Shown: positions 63,575 through 64,000 of the stretch, in pieces
How the letters are laid out: the number at the start of each line of letters is the position of its first letter
How positions within the stretch are numbered: the stretch's first letter is position 1
NCBI RefSeq assembly: GCF_047663525.1
Contig: NC_092588.1
Coordinates: forward strand, 135,400,501 to 135,464,500
Length of the DNA: 64,000 nt
Reading direction: 5' to 3'
Source of the DNA: Anas platyrhynchos
Lineage: Eukaryota > Chordata > Aves > Anseriformes > Anatidae
Notes under the pieces: generated by a model
Told to the model about the DNA's origin: nothing
What the model saw: only the letters and a program-made list of their open reading frames with translations
Databases searched by the model: none
Made by a program: the position numbers and the translations under genes

Positions 63575-64000
63575 AAGCAAGTGCCAGATTCCGTAAGTGG
63601 GCCTGAGTAATCCTAAATGCACAGACTGGAGGATGAAAGGCTGGAGAAGAAGCCCCATGGAAAGGGATCTGGGTGTTGTGTTTGATGGCAAGTTGAATAT
63701 GAGGCAGCAGTGTGCCCTGTCGGCAAAGATGGCCAACCGTACCCTGGGGTGCCTCAGTATGTGCCTCACTCCTGGGTACCACAGTATAAGAAAGACATAA
63801 AATTGTTAGAGACTGTCTAAAGGAGGGTTACAAAGGTGGTGGGCTACAAAAGTGGTGAAGGGTCTGGAGGGGAAGACATATGAGTGGCTGAGGGCTCAGG
63901 GTTTGTTCAGCCCCGAGCAGAGCAGGCTGAGGGGAGGCCTCATGGCGGCCTGCAGCTCCCTCACGAGGGGAGGGGAGTGGAGGGGCAGGAGCTGAGCTCT
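63575..64000 (+). mobile_element. CR1 LINE fragment, cut by the window edge
   Basis: Translation shows the CR1 ORF2 C-terminal region (RDLGVVFDGKLNMRQQCALS, then AKMANRTLGC). Downstream is the 3' region around CAGAGCAGGCTGAGGGGAGG. It is inserted in the AKAP9 intron upstream of exon 63073-63249, antisense to AKAP9. The frame stops at 63800, so it is not functional as seen. Its 3' end lies past position 64000. Confidence 0.88.

Overview
This is nuclear DNA from a bird, most likely a galliform such as chicken. Four vertebrate genes with GT-AG introns can be read through. The recognisable interspersed repeats are CR1 LINE fragments, typical of birds. The gene order KRIT1 > LRRD1 > CYP51A1 > < AKAP9 is the mirror image of human 7q21.2, so this is a conserved synteny block. 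No bacterial, viral or plasmid genes are visible.

Layout. Positions 1-18.1 kb hold the last 15 coding exons and the 3' UTR of KRIT1 (CCM1) on the plus strand; only the first 34 or so codons lie upstream of the window. From 18.1 to 19.5 kb the sequence is intergenic and ends in a 5'-truncated CR1. At 19.5-19.9 kb a CpG island carries a perfect 14-bp X-box palindrome and a GGGGCC/GGGACC minisatellite, and is the probable LRRD1 promoter. LRRD1 (five coding exons, 817 codons, leucine-rich repeats plus a C-terminal death-like domain) spans 21.5-28.8 kb. A CR1 reverse-transcriptase fragment lies at 29.2-29.5 kb, directly before the CpG-island promoter of CYP51A1. CYP51A1 (lanosterol 14-alpha-demethylase, ten coding exons, 496 codons) spans 29.97-38.27 kb. 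AKAP9 (AKAP450) then occupies 39.6 kb to the right edge on the minus strand: its last 24 exons (1810 residues), including the PKA-RII anchoring helix and the centrosome-targeting PACT domain. A further CR1 lies in the AKAP9 intron at the right edge.

The four genes do not form one pathway. KRIT1 is a junction and Rap1 scaffold, CYP51A1 is a sterol enzyme of the endoplasmic reticulum, AKAP9 is a centrosome/Golgi kinase scaffold, and LRRD1 is poorly characterised. CYP51A1 and AKAP9 converge tail to tail, with candidate poly(A) signals about 460 bp apart. I did not find a clearly new biological system. The most promising leads are regulatory: the X-box plus G-rich minisatellite at the LRRD1 island, the sterol-type promoter motifs and leader repeats of CYP51A1, and an unexplained imperfect 92-bp inverted repeat in a KRIT1 intron. 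Exon boundaries were placed by eye from splice sites, unbroken reading phase and recalled human orthologues; no alignment was run.
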